A stretch of 64,000 nt of DNA, taken from Psychromonas sp. CD1 (GTDB lineage: Bacteria; Pseudomonadota; Gammaproteobacteria; Enterobacterales; Psychromonadaceae). The stretch covers positions 1 to 64,000 of the forward strand of contig NZ_NDFH01000002.1 in the NCBI RefSeq assembly GCF_002239585.1, read 5' to 3'. Below are positions 9,147-17,765 of the stretch, one piece after another. The translations under genes were made by a program, and so were the position numbers. Within the stretch, counting starts at the first letter, position 1; each line of letters begins with the position of its first letter. The notes under the pieces are model-generated. The model saw only the letters and a list, made by a program, of their open reading frames with translations. It was not told where the DNA came from and ran no database searches.

Positions 9147-11303
9147 ATGTTGCAACGGCTTACTCGATTGTTTTTAAGTTCCATGTTGGTATCTGGGATA
9201 TTTCTCAGCTCTTTTGTTTGGGCGAGTTCATTACAACAGACAGAAACTGGCTTGCTGATTGATATTCAGCATCCTCCTGTTAGCGTAAGTATGACATTAA
9301 CACAGCAGGTCGATAAAACGGCGCAAACAGTTAATGCATTATTAGATATAACCTTACAAGATCCTTGGAAAACATATTGGCGTTCTCCGGGTGAAGGAGG
9401 CGTTGCACCTCAATTTAACTGGCAAAAAGAATCGACAAATATTACTTCGATTGATTGGTTGTGGCCAGTGCCTAAATATTACTCTGTTGCGGGTATTGAT
9501 ACGCTTGGTTATAAAGATCAAATTCATTTCCCTATCACTCTACACCTTAAAAATATTAATAGATCTGCACATTTAAAAGGCCGCCTAACATTAGCGTCAT
9601 GCACGACAATTTGCGTACTTAGTGATTATGATATTGATTTGCAATTTGATCCTGCGCAATTCATTTTTGATGGTGATTTAGCATTTTCATACGCACAAGC
9701 TTTAAGTCAAATACCGATTAAAATTAAACTTACTGAGCTCAGCAATACGCAGAATAAGGGTATTGTGCAAAAATTTAGTAGTACGTGGGATCAACAACAA
9801 CAACAATTAGTTGTAGAAGTTACGGGGAAAGTTGATTGGCACAAGGTGAATTTGTTTAGTGATATTTTAGAAACAAAATATGCGCAAGTATTTTTTAGTA
9901 AACCTTCTATTCAGGTGCAAGGTAAAAAAATAATTGCGCGTTTTCAGGCGTCGAGTTGGGCTGGGGATGTTGATTTGAGTGAGGCTGAAATTCACACAAC
10001 ATTAGTTGATAAAAATATTGCAGTAGAGTTAATTGCAGTACCTAGTATATTAACTAACGATTTGGCTCGGATAACGAGGGATGATTCTTCTACGAATATT
10101 TTATTCATCTTTTTATTCGCGTTGATTGGCGGAATGATTTTAAATATCATGCCTTGTGTTTTACCGGTATTAGGTATGAAGTTAAGTGTTATTTTATCTT
10201 CGCATGGAATGCCTCGCGCAGTTATCCGCAAACAATTTCTTGCGTCTTCTTTTGGCATACTGAGTTCATTTTGGTTAATCGCTATTTTCTTATTGTTATT
10301 GAAATTTTCAGGGCAGGCATTAGGCTGGGGAATACAGTTTCAAAGTCCTTATTTTCTTGGGTTTATGGTCATTATCACCGGCGCCTTTTCGCTCAATATG
10401 TTGGGTTTTTTTGAAATACAATTACCGAGTAAATGGCAAACTTGGCTGGCTATGAAAGGTGGTAATAATTATATTGGGCATTATTTACAAGGTATGTTTG
10501 CAACGTTGTTGGCAACGCCTTGTAGTGCCCCTTTCTTAGGAACCGCAATCGCTTATGCATTAGGTGCATCGAGTATTGAATTATTTGCTGTTTTCACCGC
10601 GTTAGGTTTGGGTATGGCGTTACCTTGGTTATGTATTGCATTTTTTCCCCAGTTAGCTTTATTTTTGCCAAAGCCTGGTAAGTGGATGTCTTCTCTTAAA
10701 GTTATATTCTCGATAATGATGTTACTTACCTGTTTTTGGTTGTTGAGTTTAATGGTGCGTTTTATTGGCTTATTCGTTGCTCTTATGATTGTCATTGTCT
10801 TTTTATTAATATTAGGGGCGTTAATTTTTAGACAATACGGCAAGAAAGTGTTTTGTGTTATTGCTATTAGCACGATGTTCAGTATCGTTACTGTTTTCTT
10901 GTTGTTTAACGTTAGTCAAAAATATGGTGCTACAGCACTGAATCAAGTATTACCATGGAAAGTATTGAATACGGCCGAAATAGCACAAAAAGTAGGTCAA
11001 GGAAAAACAGTTTTTGTGGATGTAACGGCTGATTGGTGCGTGACGTGTAAAGCGAATAAAATAGGTGTTTTACGACAACAGCCTGTCTATAGTGCGTTGC
11101 AGAAGGATAATATTATATTGATGCAAGGTGATTGGACCATTCGTGCGGATGATATAACGCAGTATTTGCATACATACGGGCGTTACGGCGTGCCATTTAA
11201 TATTGTTTATGGGCCAAATGCACCACAAGGTATTATATTGCCAACACTGCTTACTAATAAAATTGTGCTTGATGCACTAGCGAAGGCCTCCAAGCCACGA
11301 TAG
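9147..11303 (+). CDS. ScsB/DsbD-like protein-disulfide reductase
   Basis: 718 residues from ATG 9147, chosen for the GGAG at 9137-9140; an upstream TTG is less likely. A signal peptide (about residues 1-28) leads to a periplasmic domain of about 290 residues of the ScsB type. A DsbD-type membrane domain follows, with paired redox cysteines in MPCVLPVLG and TPCSAPFLG, and a C-terminal thioredoxin domain with ADWCVTCKAN. Such proteins carry electrons from cytoplasmic thioredoxin to periplasmic thiol proteins and are often tied to copper tolerance. The neighbouring metal-type permease fits that theme, but the partner is not visible here. Confidence 0.85.
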   Translation: MLQRLTRLFLSSMLVSGIFLSSFVWASSLQQTETGLLIDIQHPPVSVSMTLTQQVDKTAQTVNALLDITLQDPWKTYWRSPGEGGVAPQFNWQKESTNITSIDWLWPVPKYYSVAGIDTLGYKDQIHFPITLHLKNINRSAHLKGRLTLASCTTICVLSDYDIDLQFDPAQFIFDGDLAFSYAQALSQIPIKIKLTELSNTQNKGIVQKFSSTWDQQQQQLVVEVTGKVDWHKVNLFSDILETKYAQVFFSKPSIQVQGKKIIARFQASSWAGDVDLSEAEIHTTLVDKNIAVELIAVPSILTNDLARITRDDSSTNILFIFLFALIGGMILNIMPCVLPVLGMKLSVILSSHGMPRAVIRKQFLASSFGILSSFWLIAIFLLLLKFSGQALGWGIQFQSPYFLGFMVIITGAFSLNMLGFFEIQLPSKWQTWLAMKGGNNYIGHYLQGMFATLLATPCSAPFLGTAIAYALGASSIELFAVFTALGLGMALPWLCIAFFPQLALFLPKPGKWMSSLKVIFSIMMLLTCFWLLSLMVRFIGLFVALMIVIVFLLILGALIFRQYGKKVFCVIAISTMFSIVTVFLLFNVSQKYGATALNQVLPWKVLNTAEIAQKVGQGKTVFVDVTADWCVTCKANKIGVLRQQPVYSALQKDNIILMQGDWTIRADDITQYLHTYGRYGVPFNIVYGPNAPQGIILPTLLTNKIVLDALAKASKPR

Positions 11304-11367
11304 GTTAGCTTTACTTATATTTGTGCGCGTGTGTGATCCTTGCATATTTTGTTTAAATTTCATGTTG

Positions 11368-11404
11368 AATAAGGATGAGTCTGCGAGACAAACTCTTATT
11401 TTTT
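11368..11404 (+). terminator. Rho-independent terminator after the ScsB-like gene
   Basis: AATAAG / CTTATT arms enclose a second pairing GAGT / ACTC, followed by a T-run at 11399-11404. It lies between converging genes and overlaps the 3' end of the DUF3820 gene. Confidence 0.6.
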
Positions 11405-11614
11405 AATTAAAGGCTGGAGCATGCTCTCTAAGCCATTTAGCTTTATTTCATACATGAGGGCGAGCTGTCTACCTATTTTCCCCGGGGGCAGTCCGTTTTT
11501 ATTAAACCAAACTAAATAAGGCTCAGGTAAATAAATGAGTTTTGTTCCTGCATATTTTCCAAAAGGCATAATGCAGTTAATAGTTTCTATTAGTTCGCGA
11601 GGATCATCAAACAA
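11396..11614 (-). CDS. DUF3820 family protein
   Basis: Small 72-residue protein with the DUF3820 pattern: MPFGKYAGTKLIYLPEPYLVWF followed by a short helical tail. The family is widespread and uncharacterised; one structural homologue was labelled a quorum-sensing-regulated factor. It is the last gene of the minus-strand group that includes tsaC, 55 bp upstream. No catalytic residues can be named. Confidence 0.75.
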   Translation of the reverse strand: MFDDPRELIETINCIMPFGKYAGTKLIYLPEPYLVWFNKNGLPPGKIGRQLALMYEIKLNGLESMLQPLIKK

Positions 11615-11669
11615 GAGTATTCCTTTTTATCTTCTATTTTAGTGTGAACTTGAGGTTCAACGAAAAAGT

Positions 11670-12233
11670 TTAGCGTAAGCGTTCACCGCTCAAAGCGTCA
11701 TAAATTTTAGATGGACTATCACTTTTTCCTACTGATGCGCGGAGGATAGTGCCTAATAAGGGTGAATTTAAGAACATTTCTTCTACTTGTGTCGCAGTTT
11801 GACAAGCCTCTAAACCGGAAAGGTTCGCACTGGTTGAAATAATAGGTTTGTTAAACATAAGGCATAATTCACTTACAAGAGGGTGTGCACTTACTCTTAC
11901 CGCCACACTTTTAAAATGTCCTGTTATTAGAGGGTGTAAAGTGCTTTTCGCGGGAACTATCCAAGTAACGGGACCCGGCCATGTTGATTGGATCCGAGTG
12001 ATTTGTATTTCGTTTAATTGTGAAAAATCGGCGTAGTTTTGTAATTGCTCACTATTTGCAGCAATGAGAATAAGGCCTTTATGGGCGGAGCGTTGTTTTA
12101 TCTGCAATATTTTATTAAGTGCAACTTCACTGTCAGGATCGCAACCTAACCCAAAAACAGACTCTGTGGGGTATGCAATAACACCCTGATTTTTTAATGT
12201 GATCAGGGCATTTGTAAGATCTGTTTTTAACAC
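11670..12233 (-). CDS. tsaC: L-threonylcarbamoyladenylate synthase (YrdC/Sua5 domain)
   Basis: 187 residues, the usual length for TsaC. Motifs include YPTESVFGLGCDP near the N-terminus, KQRSAHKGLILIA, and PIISTSANLSG, all typical of the nucleotide/bicarbonate pocket. It makes threonylcarbamoyl-AMP for t6A37 modification of ANN-decoding tRNAs. The start is GTG, 3 bp after the purE stop codon, indicating translational coupling. aroE, its common neighbour, is not present here. Confidence 0.92.
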   Translation of the reverse strand: MLKTDLTNALITLKNQGVIAYPTESVFGLGCDPDSEVALNKILQIKQRSAHKGLILIAANSEQLQNYADFSQLNEIQITRIQSTWPGPVTWIVPAKSTLHPLITGHFKSVAVRVSAHPLVSELCLMFNKPIISTSANLSGLEACQTATQVEEMFLNSPLLGTILRASVGKSDSPSKIYDALSGERLR

Positions 12234-12236
12234 AAG

Positions 12237-12746
12237 TTATTCATTGCTTAATTTTTCTTGTAATGCACGATCTTTTTCTTGTACTGCCAGCGCATTTTGT
12301 GCGCGATCTTCTCGCACTTTAAGTGCTAAGTCATCATCGGCAATAGCGAGCATTTGCACAGCAAGATAAGCTGCATTTTTAGCGCCAGCGCTACCAATCG
12401 CGACCGTTGCAACAGGAACACCTGCAGGCATCATTACTGTTGAAAGCAAAGCGTCATGCCCGCGTAGAGGGCCACACTCAATGGGAACTCCAATAATAGG
12501 GCGAGTTGTGATACCTGCTACTGCGCCCGCTAGATGAGCGGCTAAGCCTGCTGCACAGATAAAGACTTTACAGCCACGTTTTTCAGCATCCGTGACATAT
12601 GCGTGAGTCGCTGCAGGTGTGCGATGTGCGGAAGTTATTTTCACTTCATAGCGCACTGAAAAAGATTTTAGGATCTCAATAGTTTTTTGCATGCTAGGTA
12701 GATCTGAATCTGAGCCCATTAAAATGGCAACAAATACATTTTTCAT
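12237..12746 (-). CDS. purE: N5-carboxyaminoimidazole ribonucleotide mutase
   Basis: 169-residue class I PurE: GSDSDLPSM for the phosphate site, SAHRTPAATHAY containing the active-site His, and AAGLAAHLAGAVAG. It converts N5-CAIR to CAIR in purine synthesis. Bacterial class I PurE needs PurK to supply N5-CAIR; in vibrios purK usually lies beside purE, but none is here, the next gene being tsaC. The last ~20 residues form a charged helix absent from short homologues. Confidence 0.95.
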   Translation of the reverse strand: MKNVFVAILMGSDSDLPSMQKTIEILKSFSVRYEVKITSAHRTPAATHAYVTDAEKRGCKVFICAAGLAAHLAGAVAGITTRPIIGVPIECGPLRGHDALLSTVMMPAGVPVATVAIGSAGAKNAAYLAVQMLAIADDDLALKVREDRAQNALAVQEKDRALQEKLSNE

Positions 12747-12809
12747 TGTGTTTCCTCACAGGATATATTGGCGAACAAAAATAAAAAAATATTAAACAAA
12801 GTCTATATA

Positions 12810-13361
12810 TTATATCGGCTTGCTACGATAACCACACCCTTTTTTTGGGCAGATAAGACGTAAAGTTTGTGCGCTTTGGCGCTTAACTAAGATAGGCCAA
12901 TGGCAATCAGGACAGAATTCATTAACCGGCTTATCGTTGACTGCATATTTACAACAGGGGTAACTATCACAGGCGTAAAATGTTTTACCATAGCGTGATT
13001 GGCGCTTTACTAGTTGTTCTTTTTTACAAAGAGGGCAAGTTATATGTGTATTATTTTCTTCGGTTTTTTTATTATCGGTGAGAGGTGCTATATAGTGACA
13101 TTGAGGATAATCGCTACAACCAATAAAAAGACCATATCGGCCTTGCTTTAAAACTAATTCTTTGTGGCAGAGAGGGCAATGAGATCCATTGAGTCTTTTT
13201 TTTATCTCGTTTTTTTCATGTAAAGGACGAAGATGATCACACGTTGGATAATTAGAGCAACATAAAAATGCGCCTTGTCTACTATTACGAATGTGTAAAG
13301 CTTGACCACACTGCGGGCAAAGTTCTTCGGTTTTTTTATGTTGGATTAAAGATGCATTCAT
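12810..13361 (-). CDS. Topoisomerase-type C4 zinc-finger protein (YrdD-like)
   Basis: 183 residues built of about four C4 zinc ribbons, each CPxC...C...C: CPQCGQALHIR, CPLCHKELVLK, CPLCKKEQLVK and CPDCHWPILVK. These resemble the C-terminal DNA-binding fingers of topoisomerase I, without any catalytic domain. A stand-alone gene of this kind is conserved between smg and purE in vibrios. It probably binds single-stranded nucleic acid. The smg stop codon lies 1 bp away, so they are coupled. Confidence 0.8.
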   Translation of the reverse strand: MNASLIQHKKTEELCPQCGQALHIRNSRQGAFLCCSNYPTCDHLRPLHEKNEIKKRLNGSHCPLCHKELVLKQGRYGLFIGCSDYPQCHYIAPLTDNKKTEENNTHITCPLCKKEQLVKRQSRYGKTFYACDSYPCCKYAVNDKPVNEFCPDCHWPILVKRQSAQTLRLICPKKGCGYRSKPI

Positions 13362-13362
13362 T

Positions 13363-13836
13363 TTAATGGATCAATCCATCTTGAAAATCTAATAACATGG
13401 ACTCGAATTGTAAGAATGCATCGCTACTATCAGGATCGTTAAATAAGACCATTAAAATCAACCATTTTAAATTTTGTAATGATAAATCGAGCATTTCTAA
13501 CGAGATAATGCTCTCAATTACTATTTCCATTGTCCGTGTGTTAAGAATTTTTGCTTGTTCTAAATAAGCGATATAGCCTTGTGCATTACAATTAATATAC
13601 ATTTTTTCCATTGCACTATAAATACGGTGTGAATTTTCTTGTGCTTCTTGCTCATGATGTTGTGCTTTATTTTCATGTAAAGTAGCTAATGTATCCAACC
13701 AAGCTAATGCGGTAGATATTTCTTCATCAGAAAACCCTTCACTTAAAAGCTCTTCGGTGATCTCTTCTGCGTCGACTTCAATACTTTGATCCAGTTGCAT
13801 ATAACTTTCAAAGAGATAAATAATTACTTCAAACAT
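13363..13836 (-). CDS. smg: Smg protein (DUF494)
   Basis: 157-residue acidic, helical protein with the Smg start MFEVIIYLFESYM and the conserved LEMLDLSLQNLKWLILMVLFN segment near residue 110. It lies between dprA and the zinc-finger gene in the order conserved across gammaproteobacteria, with 2-bp gaps on both sides. The function is not known. Confidence 0.88.
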   Translation of the reverse strand: MFEVIIYLFESYMQLDQSIEVDAEEITEELLSEGFSDEEISTALAWLDTLATLHENKAQHHEQEAQENSHRIYSAMEKMYINCNAQGYIAYLEQAKILNTRTMEIVIESIISLEMLDLSLQNLKWLILMVLFNDPDSSDAFLQFESMLLDFQDGLIH

Positions 13837-13838
13837 TT

Positions 13839-14960
13839 TTAGCCTTTTAACTTGAGATAACCGTGTACGGTAAGCGTAATACTACCATCTATCTCCAATT
13901 CTATTAACTGCTTTTGTAAAGAGAGTAAATCTAAACCACTACGTTGTAATAACTGATCAAGTGTCGTGTGATTAAAATCAATATGTTGTAATAGAGATGA
14001 AGTTTTTAATTGAACCTTAGAAGGATGATGTTTTGGACAATTAAATAAATTAAGATGTTGAAACTCTGTAATGATATCTTGGCTTTTCGTTATCAATTTC
14101 CCTCCTTGTTGAATGAGTTTATGGCATCCACATGCTTCAGGATTATCGATAGACCCAGGCAAGGCAAAAACGTCTCTGTTTTGTTCATTTGCATAACGAG
14201 CGGTGATTAATGAGCCACTGCGTATCGAAGCTTCAATGACAAAAACACCTAAGCTTAACCCTGAAATAATGCGATTTCGACGCGGGAAATGTGCACTTAA
14301 AGGGAAGGCATCTGGCCAGAATTCTGAAATTAATAGACCTTCTTGACTGATTTGCTTTGCAAGTTTCAGATGTCTTTTGGGGTAAATGTTATTTAACCCG
14401 GATCCGAGTACTGCCAGCGTTTTTTGCTCGGCGTCTAAAGCACCTTGATGTGCGAATCCATCTACACCTATGGCGAGACCACTTGTAATACTAAAACCTG
14501 CAGTGCTTAACTGTTGTGCAAATTGATATGCTTTTTGTTGTCCGTAATGTGTGCAAGAACGACTTCCAACAATGGCGATTTGTGGTGTGCATAAAAGGCT
14601 TATATCACCTTGTAAATAGAGTAATAGTGGAGGGTTAGATATTTCTTTGAGTAGCGGGGGATAGCGTGGGTCGTCAAAAGCAATGATATATTTGTTTTCT
14701 TGCGTATCTTGCCAGTTTAGATTATTTTGTATTTTCTGCTCATCTGGGTTTTTTAACGCCTGTATCTGTTTATCATTAAATTTATATTGTTGTAATTGAA
14801 TGGTGGGAATAGTATTTAATTGACCAATACAATGGCGACGCAATAAAGAAAATAATATGCGTTTGGAGAGTCGAGGAACGGCATCTAATATCATCCACTG
14901 ATATAGATGGCGTTGCTCGAAATTAAAAGAGTCTATTTGTGCAAAGAGATTTTTTTGCAT
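13839..14960 (-). CDS. dprA: DNA-processing protein DprA (Smf)
   Basis: 373-residue DprA. The Rossmann-like core shows AIVGSRSCTHYGQQKA, GLAIGVDGFAHQGAL, GSGLNNIYPKRH and RSGSLITARYA; a winged-helix DML1-like tail follows. It loads RecA on incoming single-stranded DNA during transformation. The start is problematic: a 42-bp duplication upstream contains an in-frame ATT at 15000-15002 with AAGAGG at good spacing, while the ATG at 14958-14960 has no ribosome binding site. Translation may begin at ATT, adding 14 residues, or be weak. See the repeat at 14925-15007. Confidence 0.9.
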   Translation of the reverse strand: MQKNLFAQIDSFNFEQRHLYQWMILDAVPRLSKRILFSLLRRHCIGQLNTIPTIQLQQYKFNDKQIQALKNPDEQKIQNNLNWQDTQENKYIIAFDDPRYPPLLKEISNPPLLLYLQGDISLLCTPQIAIVGSRSCTHYGQQKAYQFAQQLSTAGFSITSGLAIGVDGFAHQGALDAEQKTLAVLGSGLNNIYPKRHLKLAKQISQEGLLISEFWPDAFPLSAHFPRRNRIISGLSLGVFVIEASIRSGSLITARYANEQNRDVFALPGSIDNPEACGCHKLIQQGGKLITKSQDIITEFQHLNLFNCPKHHPSKVQLKTSSLLQHIDFNHTTLDQLLQRSGLDLLSLQKQLIELEIDGSITLTVHGYLKLKG

Positions 14961-15007
14961 AAGCGTAAAAGAGTCTATTTGTGCAAAGAGATTTTTTTGA
15001 ATAAGCG
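14925..15007. repeat. 42-bp tandem duplication at the dprA start
   Basis: Two copies, 14925-14965 and 14967-15007, with a period of 42 bp (14 codons, in frame) and a single mismatch at 14958 versus 15000. That mismatch turns the start codon ATG of one copy into ATT in the other. The copy next to the AAGAGG ribosome binding site (15008-15013) is the one that lost ATG. Confidence 0.95.
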
Positions 15008-15017
15008 CCTCTTAACC

Positions 15018-16100
15018 TTAAAAGTTTAAACCCTGAATTAGTGCGTGTGAGTTAATGACATTTGTGCTACTCATAATGAGTGCAATACTGGTTTTTTTAT
15101 ATATTTTAAAAACCATTAACTCGCCCACTTTCTGCTTGGGTAATGAAATATCTTTTTTCCCCAGGCGCTTAAATATAGATGTTTTTTCTTTGTAAAACAT
15201 CTCTTTGTCATTAACCAAGATGGCAGGTCCGCCGCGCATTATTGAAAACATTGCACCCGGTTCAATTCCATCTCTACGTCCTTTATTTAGCATTACAACA
15301 TCCCCTTTCCCGAGCAAAGATGTTGCATTTAACGAGCCTAACAATTGGCCAGTAAGCGACTTGTCCACCGAGGTTGGTAAAAAATAGGCGGGTAAAAAAT
15401 CCTGCTCGGGTAAAGGGAGGAGTAAATCTCCTTGACGAGCTTCTTGGGTGCTTTTTATTAAATACATGGCAGTAACTTGTTCATTAGAATATACATTTTT
15501 ATCTTTTGATACTTTGCTAATACCTATAAAAGTCAGTAGGGAACCTAAGTTTTCCTCGGTTTTTGGGTCAATAAGTGCTTCATTTAAACGATAAATGCCG
15601 TACAGTTTATCGTTATCATATTGTCCTTGTGCATAAATAACATCACCGGCAATAAAATGTTGCATAGAGTTTGCATTACCGACTAAGCGCGGTGAATTTT
15701 TAACTAACGTTGCATCAATAATATGGTCGCGTGAGAGAAAGGTTGCGATGCGGTTTAAGGGTATCATTGGAATGGCTTTTTCTTTTCGGTGTAAACGTAT
15801 CGTTGGAGACAATTTAACGGTACGTTTACGGACTAATTGTGGCTCGCCATTAACCCAAATAAGATTTAATTTATCGCCGGGGTAGATCCAGTGTGGGTCA
15901 GAAATTTGTTTGTTTGTTTTCCATAGGTGGGGCCATAACCAAGGGCTTTTTAAAAAGAGAGATGAGATATCCCATAATGTGTCACCTTTAACAACTTGAT
16001 ACGTTTGAGGGTGTGCCTCTTGTAGTTGCAATTTTTCTGCATATAAATTAAAAGAGCTAAGAGTGAGGCATAATGCATACGTTATCATTTTTAATTTCAT
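15018..16100 (-). CDS. Exported LysM-domain protein
   Basis: 360 residues with a signal peptide (about 1-21, cleaved after LYA) and one N-terminal LysM domain: YQVVKGDTLWDISSLFLKSPWLWPHLWKTN...IYPGDKLNLIW, at about 33-80. The rest has no recognised domain. The gene upstream of dprA in vibrios and shewanellas encodes the same kind of protein. It likely binds peptidoglycan in the periplasm. Divergent from def; dprA follows 57 bp downstream. Confidence 0.88.
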   Translation of the reverse strand: MKLKMITYALCLTLSSFNLYAEKLQLQEAHPQTYQVVKGDTLWDISSLFLKSPWLWPHLWKTNKQISDPHWIYPGDKLNLIWVNGEPQLVRKRTVKLSPTIRLHRKEKAIPMIPLNRIATFLSRDHIIDATLVKNSPRLVGNANSMQHFIAGDVIYAQGQYDNDKLYGIYRLNEALIDPKTEENLGSLLTFIGISKVSKDKNVYSNEQVTAMYLIKSTQEARQGDLLLPLPEQDFLPAYFLPTSVDKSLTGQLLGSLNATSLLGKGDVVMLNKGRRDGIEPGAMFSIMRGGPAILVNDKEMFYKEKTSIFKRLGKKDISLPKQKVGELMVFKIYKKTSIALIMSSTNVINSHALIQGLNF

Positions 16101-16271
16101 AACAATCCTTGTAGATTTACGTATAATTTACGCATAAATAGCAATTATAATGCAAGATTATAGGTGTGGTGGCATGCTCTTTAAGAGACAAGCTCTACTG
16201 AATTTGCATGTATACATCATATTAGTATAAAATTACGTTTCTTAAAAATTAACTATAGAATAAATAACCAC

Positions 16272-16784
16272 ATGGCCATACTTGACGTATTACATTTTCC
16301 AGATCCTCGACTGCGTACTGTGGCGAAAATGGTGACCGACTTTACTCCTAAACTCCTTGATATTACGAGAAATATGTTGGACACCATGTATGACGAGAAC
16401 GGTGTTGGTCTGGCTGCAACGCAGGTGAATATTCATCGGAGTATCGCGGTTATAGATATTTCAGATGATCGTAATGACCCGATTATTTTAATCAATTCTG
16501 AAATTATTATGCAATCAGGAGAAGAGTGTTCCCAAGAAGGCTGTCTTTCTGTTCCAGAAATAAATGCAGATATTACACGCGCTGAGTTTGTGACAGTTAA
16601 ATTTCAAGATGTTACTGGAAAGGTGTGTCAACTTGAAGCGGATGGTTTATTAGCTGTTTGTATTCAGCACGAATTGGATCATCTGCAAGGAAAGTTGTTT
16701 ATTGATTACCTCTCTCCTTTTAAGCAAAAGCGGATTAAAACCAAGCTTGAAAAATTACAACGTCAAAATGAAAAATTTATCTGA
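16272..16784 (+). CDS. def: Peptide deformylase
   Basis: 170 residues with all three deformylase motifs: GVGLAATQ (45-52), EGCLSVP with metal ligand Cys91, and QHELDHLQG with His133, Glu134, His137. It removes the formyl group from nascent N-terminal methionine using Fe2+. First gene of the conserved def-fmt-rsmB-trkA string; fmt starts 21 bp downstream. Confidence 0.97.
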   Translation: MAILDVLHFPDPRLRTVAKMVTDFTPKLLDITRNMLDTMYDENGVGLAATQVNIHRSIAVIDISDDRNDPIILINSEIIMQSGEECSQEGCLSVPEINADITRAEFVTVKFQDVTGKVCQLEADGLLAVCIQHELDHLQGKLFIDYLSPFKQKRIKTKLEKLQRQNEKFI

Positions 16785-16805
16785 TCTTTTTAATTAAGGT
16801 GTTAT

Positions 16806-17762
16806 GTGGAAAACTTAAATATTATTTTTGCGGGAACGCCCGATTTTGCGGCCCAGCATTTATGTGCATTACTTGCGTCTAAGTACAATATTGTTGCTGT
16901 GTATACGCAGCCTGATAGGCGCGCAGGGCGAGGGAAAAAATTAATGATGAGTGCGGTAAAAAAACTTGCACTTGCTAATGATATTCCTATTTATCAGCCA
17001 CAAAATTTTAAGCTCGAAAGTACGTTATCTGAATTTTCAATACTTAATGCAGATCTAATGATTGTCGTCGCATATGGATTAATATTACCTAAAGCATTGT
17101 TAAAAATGCCACGATTGGGTTGTTTAAATGTGCATGGGTCGTTATTACCACGCTGGCGTGGAGCCGCGCCGATACAGCGTGCAATTTGGGCTGGCGATAC
17201 GGAAACCGGTATTACTATTATGCAAATGGATGCAGGTCTTGATACTGGGGCGATGCTTTCTAAAGTTATCTGCCCTATTAGTGCGCAGGAAAGTAGCGCT
17301 AGCTTATATGAAAAATTAGCGGAAAAAGCACCTTCAGCATTGATTGATACAATCGATAAGTTAATAAAAGGCGAAATTGAACCTGAACAACAAGATGATA
17401 ATTTAGCGACGTATGCTAAAAAGTTAAGCAAAGAGGAAGCATTAATAAATTGGCGTGATGATGCTCAATTAATATCTCGTTGTGTGCGCGCGTTTAATCC
17501 GTGGCCCATGAGTTATTTTAAGTTATCGGACAAATTTATTAAAGTGCATCAAGTGAGTGTACTTGATATACAAACGGACGCATTGCCCGGTACGATTCTT
17601 GAATCTTATAAAACGGGTATTCAGATAGCGACAGGGTGCGGTGTTCTGAATTTAGAAGTTCTCCAGTTAGAGGGGAAAAAAGCAATGCCAGTACAAGATA
17701 TTTTAAATTCTCGTCGTGAATTATTTGCGCCGGGTCGTGTGTTATGTGTAGAAGGTAGATAA
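16806..17762 (+). CDS. fmt: Methionyl-tRNA formyltransferase
   Basis: 318 residues, start codon GTG after TAAGG. Active-site residues Asn108, His110 and Asp146 fall in [17 protein letters not shown] and DAGLDTG. The C-terminal OB-like domain that binds the tRNA acceptor is complete. It formylates initiator Met-tRNA, the counterpart of the deformylase just upstream. Confidence 0.97.
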   Translation: MENLNIIFAGTPDFAAQHLCALLASKYNIVAVYTQPDRRAGRGKKLMMSAVKKLALANDIPIYQPQNFKLESTLSEFSILNADLMIVVAYGLILPKALLKMPRLGCLNVHGSLLPRWRGAAPIQRAIWAGDTETGITIMQMDAGLDTGAMLSKVICPISAQESSASLYEKLAEKAPSALIDTIDKLIKGEIEPEQQDDNLATYAKKLSKEEALINWRDDAQLISRCVRAFNPWPMSYFKLSDKFIKVHQVSVLDIQTDALPGTILESYKTGIQIATGCGVLNLEVLQLEGKKAMPVQDILNSRRELFAPGRVLCVEGR

Positions 17763-17765
17763 AGA

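Noticed and set aside
16994-17431. 145-codon minus-strand frame inside fmt
   Set aside because: Complement of a conserved coding region; composition follows fmt codon positions.
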